From Hoskinsella mucinilytica (GTDB lineage Bacteria > Bacillota_I > Bacilli_A > Erysipelotrichales > Erysipelotrichaceae), in assembly GCF_045223415.1 (NCBI RefSeq), contig NZ_JBEQZJ010000051.1, forward strand, positions 1 through 22,282: 22,282 nucleotides of DNA, written 5' to 3'. Each line of letters begins with the position of its first letter. Position 1 is the first letter of the stretch. Under the pieces are notes generated by a model that saw only the letters and a program-made list of their open reading frames with translations, was not told the DNA's origin and did not search any database. Positions 22,214 to 22,282 of the stretch are shown in pieces. The translations under genes were made by a program, and so were the position numbers.

Positions 22214-22282
22214 AAAGGAGCTAACGATGTTCGCCGATTTCTAAAGAGAACAGATAAAAAAGGCAAAAAAGCAGAAGTAAAA
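22214..22282 (+). other. Ribosome site with five-codon frame; start of a broken or leader-type gene
   Basis: AAAGGAG at 22214-22220 lies 6 bases before an ATG at 22227, but the frame is only MFADF and then TAA. Another frame is open from there to the window end (DVRRFLKRTDKKGKKAEVK). This could be a frameshifted gene start, a leader peptide, or chance. The window ends before it can be judged. Confidence 0.3.

Overview
The window looks like chromosomal DNA from an AT-rich Gram-positive anaerobe. The grounds are Shine-Dalgarno sites of the AAGGAGG type before most genes, Rho-independent terminators after most operons, the short Firmicutes-type NagB, an oxygen-scavenging flavodiiron protein, and a two-gene Suf-like Fe-S system. 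Overall gene style suggests an Erysipelotrichia-like gut Firmicute, but that placement is an inference. No rRNA, tRNA or CRISPR array is visible.

Layout of the chromosomal part (1-19940). An ACT-domain/PFL pair (38-1678) is followed by a minimal sufC-sufB/D operon (1896-3529). Next comes an unusual fusion of a PTS EIIC membrane domain to a complete EAL c-di-GMP phosphodiesterase domain (3634-5724), with a secreted, membrane-anchored thermonuclease directly behind it (5726-6343). A convergent flavodiiron protein gene follows (6458-7657, minus). An amino-sugar region runs from 7860 to 12828: nagA, a HAD phosphatase, a LacX-like mutarotase, a small GNAT, nagB and a second HAD phosphatase. Together NagA and NagB turn GlcNAc-6-P into fructose-6-P, with the two genes on separate promoters. 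After this is an ECF sigma factor with a membrane partner (12898-14085). Both genes of the pair appear damaged: an in-frame TGA trims the sigma C-terminus and a frameshift breaks the partner. Then come a GyrI-like ligand-binding protein, a class I aminotransferase overlapping an S51 peptidase, an NCS2 purine permease and guaA (GMP synthase).

Right end (19941-22282). Directly behind the guaA terminator the content changes to mobile-element genes: a minus-strand XRE repressor facing a divergent promoter region, a ribbon-helix-helix mobilisation-type protein, a RepA-like AAA ATPase, a cluster of CGTCAT iteron-like repeats, a nested set of palindromes resembling an oriT, and a tiny basic protein. 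The 3' end of guaA is a recognised insertion hotspot for genomic islands, so this is most simply read as the start of an integrative mobilisable element. Its integrase, relaxase and far junction would lie beyond the window.

The points I find most worth attention are the EIIC-EAL fusion coupled to a surface nuclease, the doubly damaged ECF sigma locus, and the repeat and palindrome architecture of the element at guaA.
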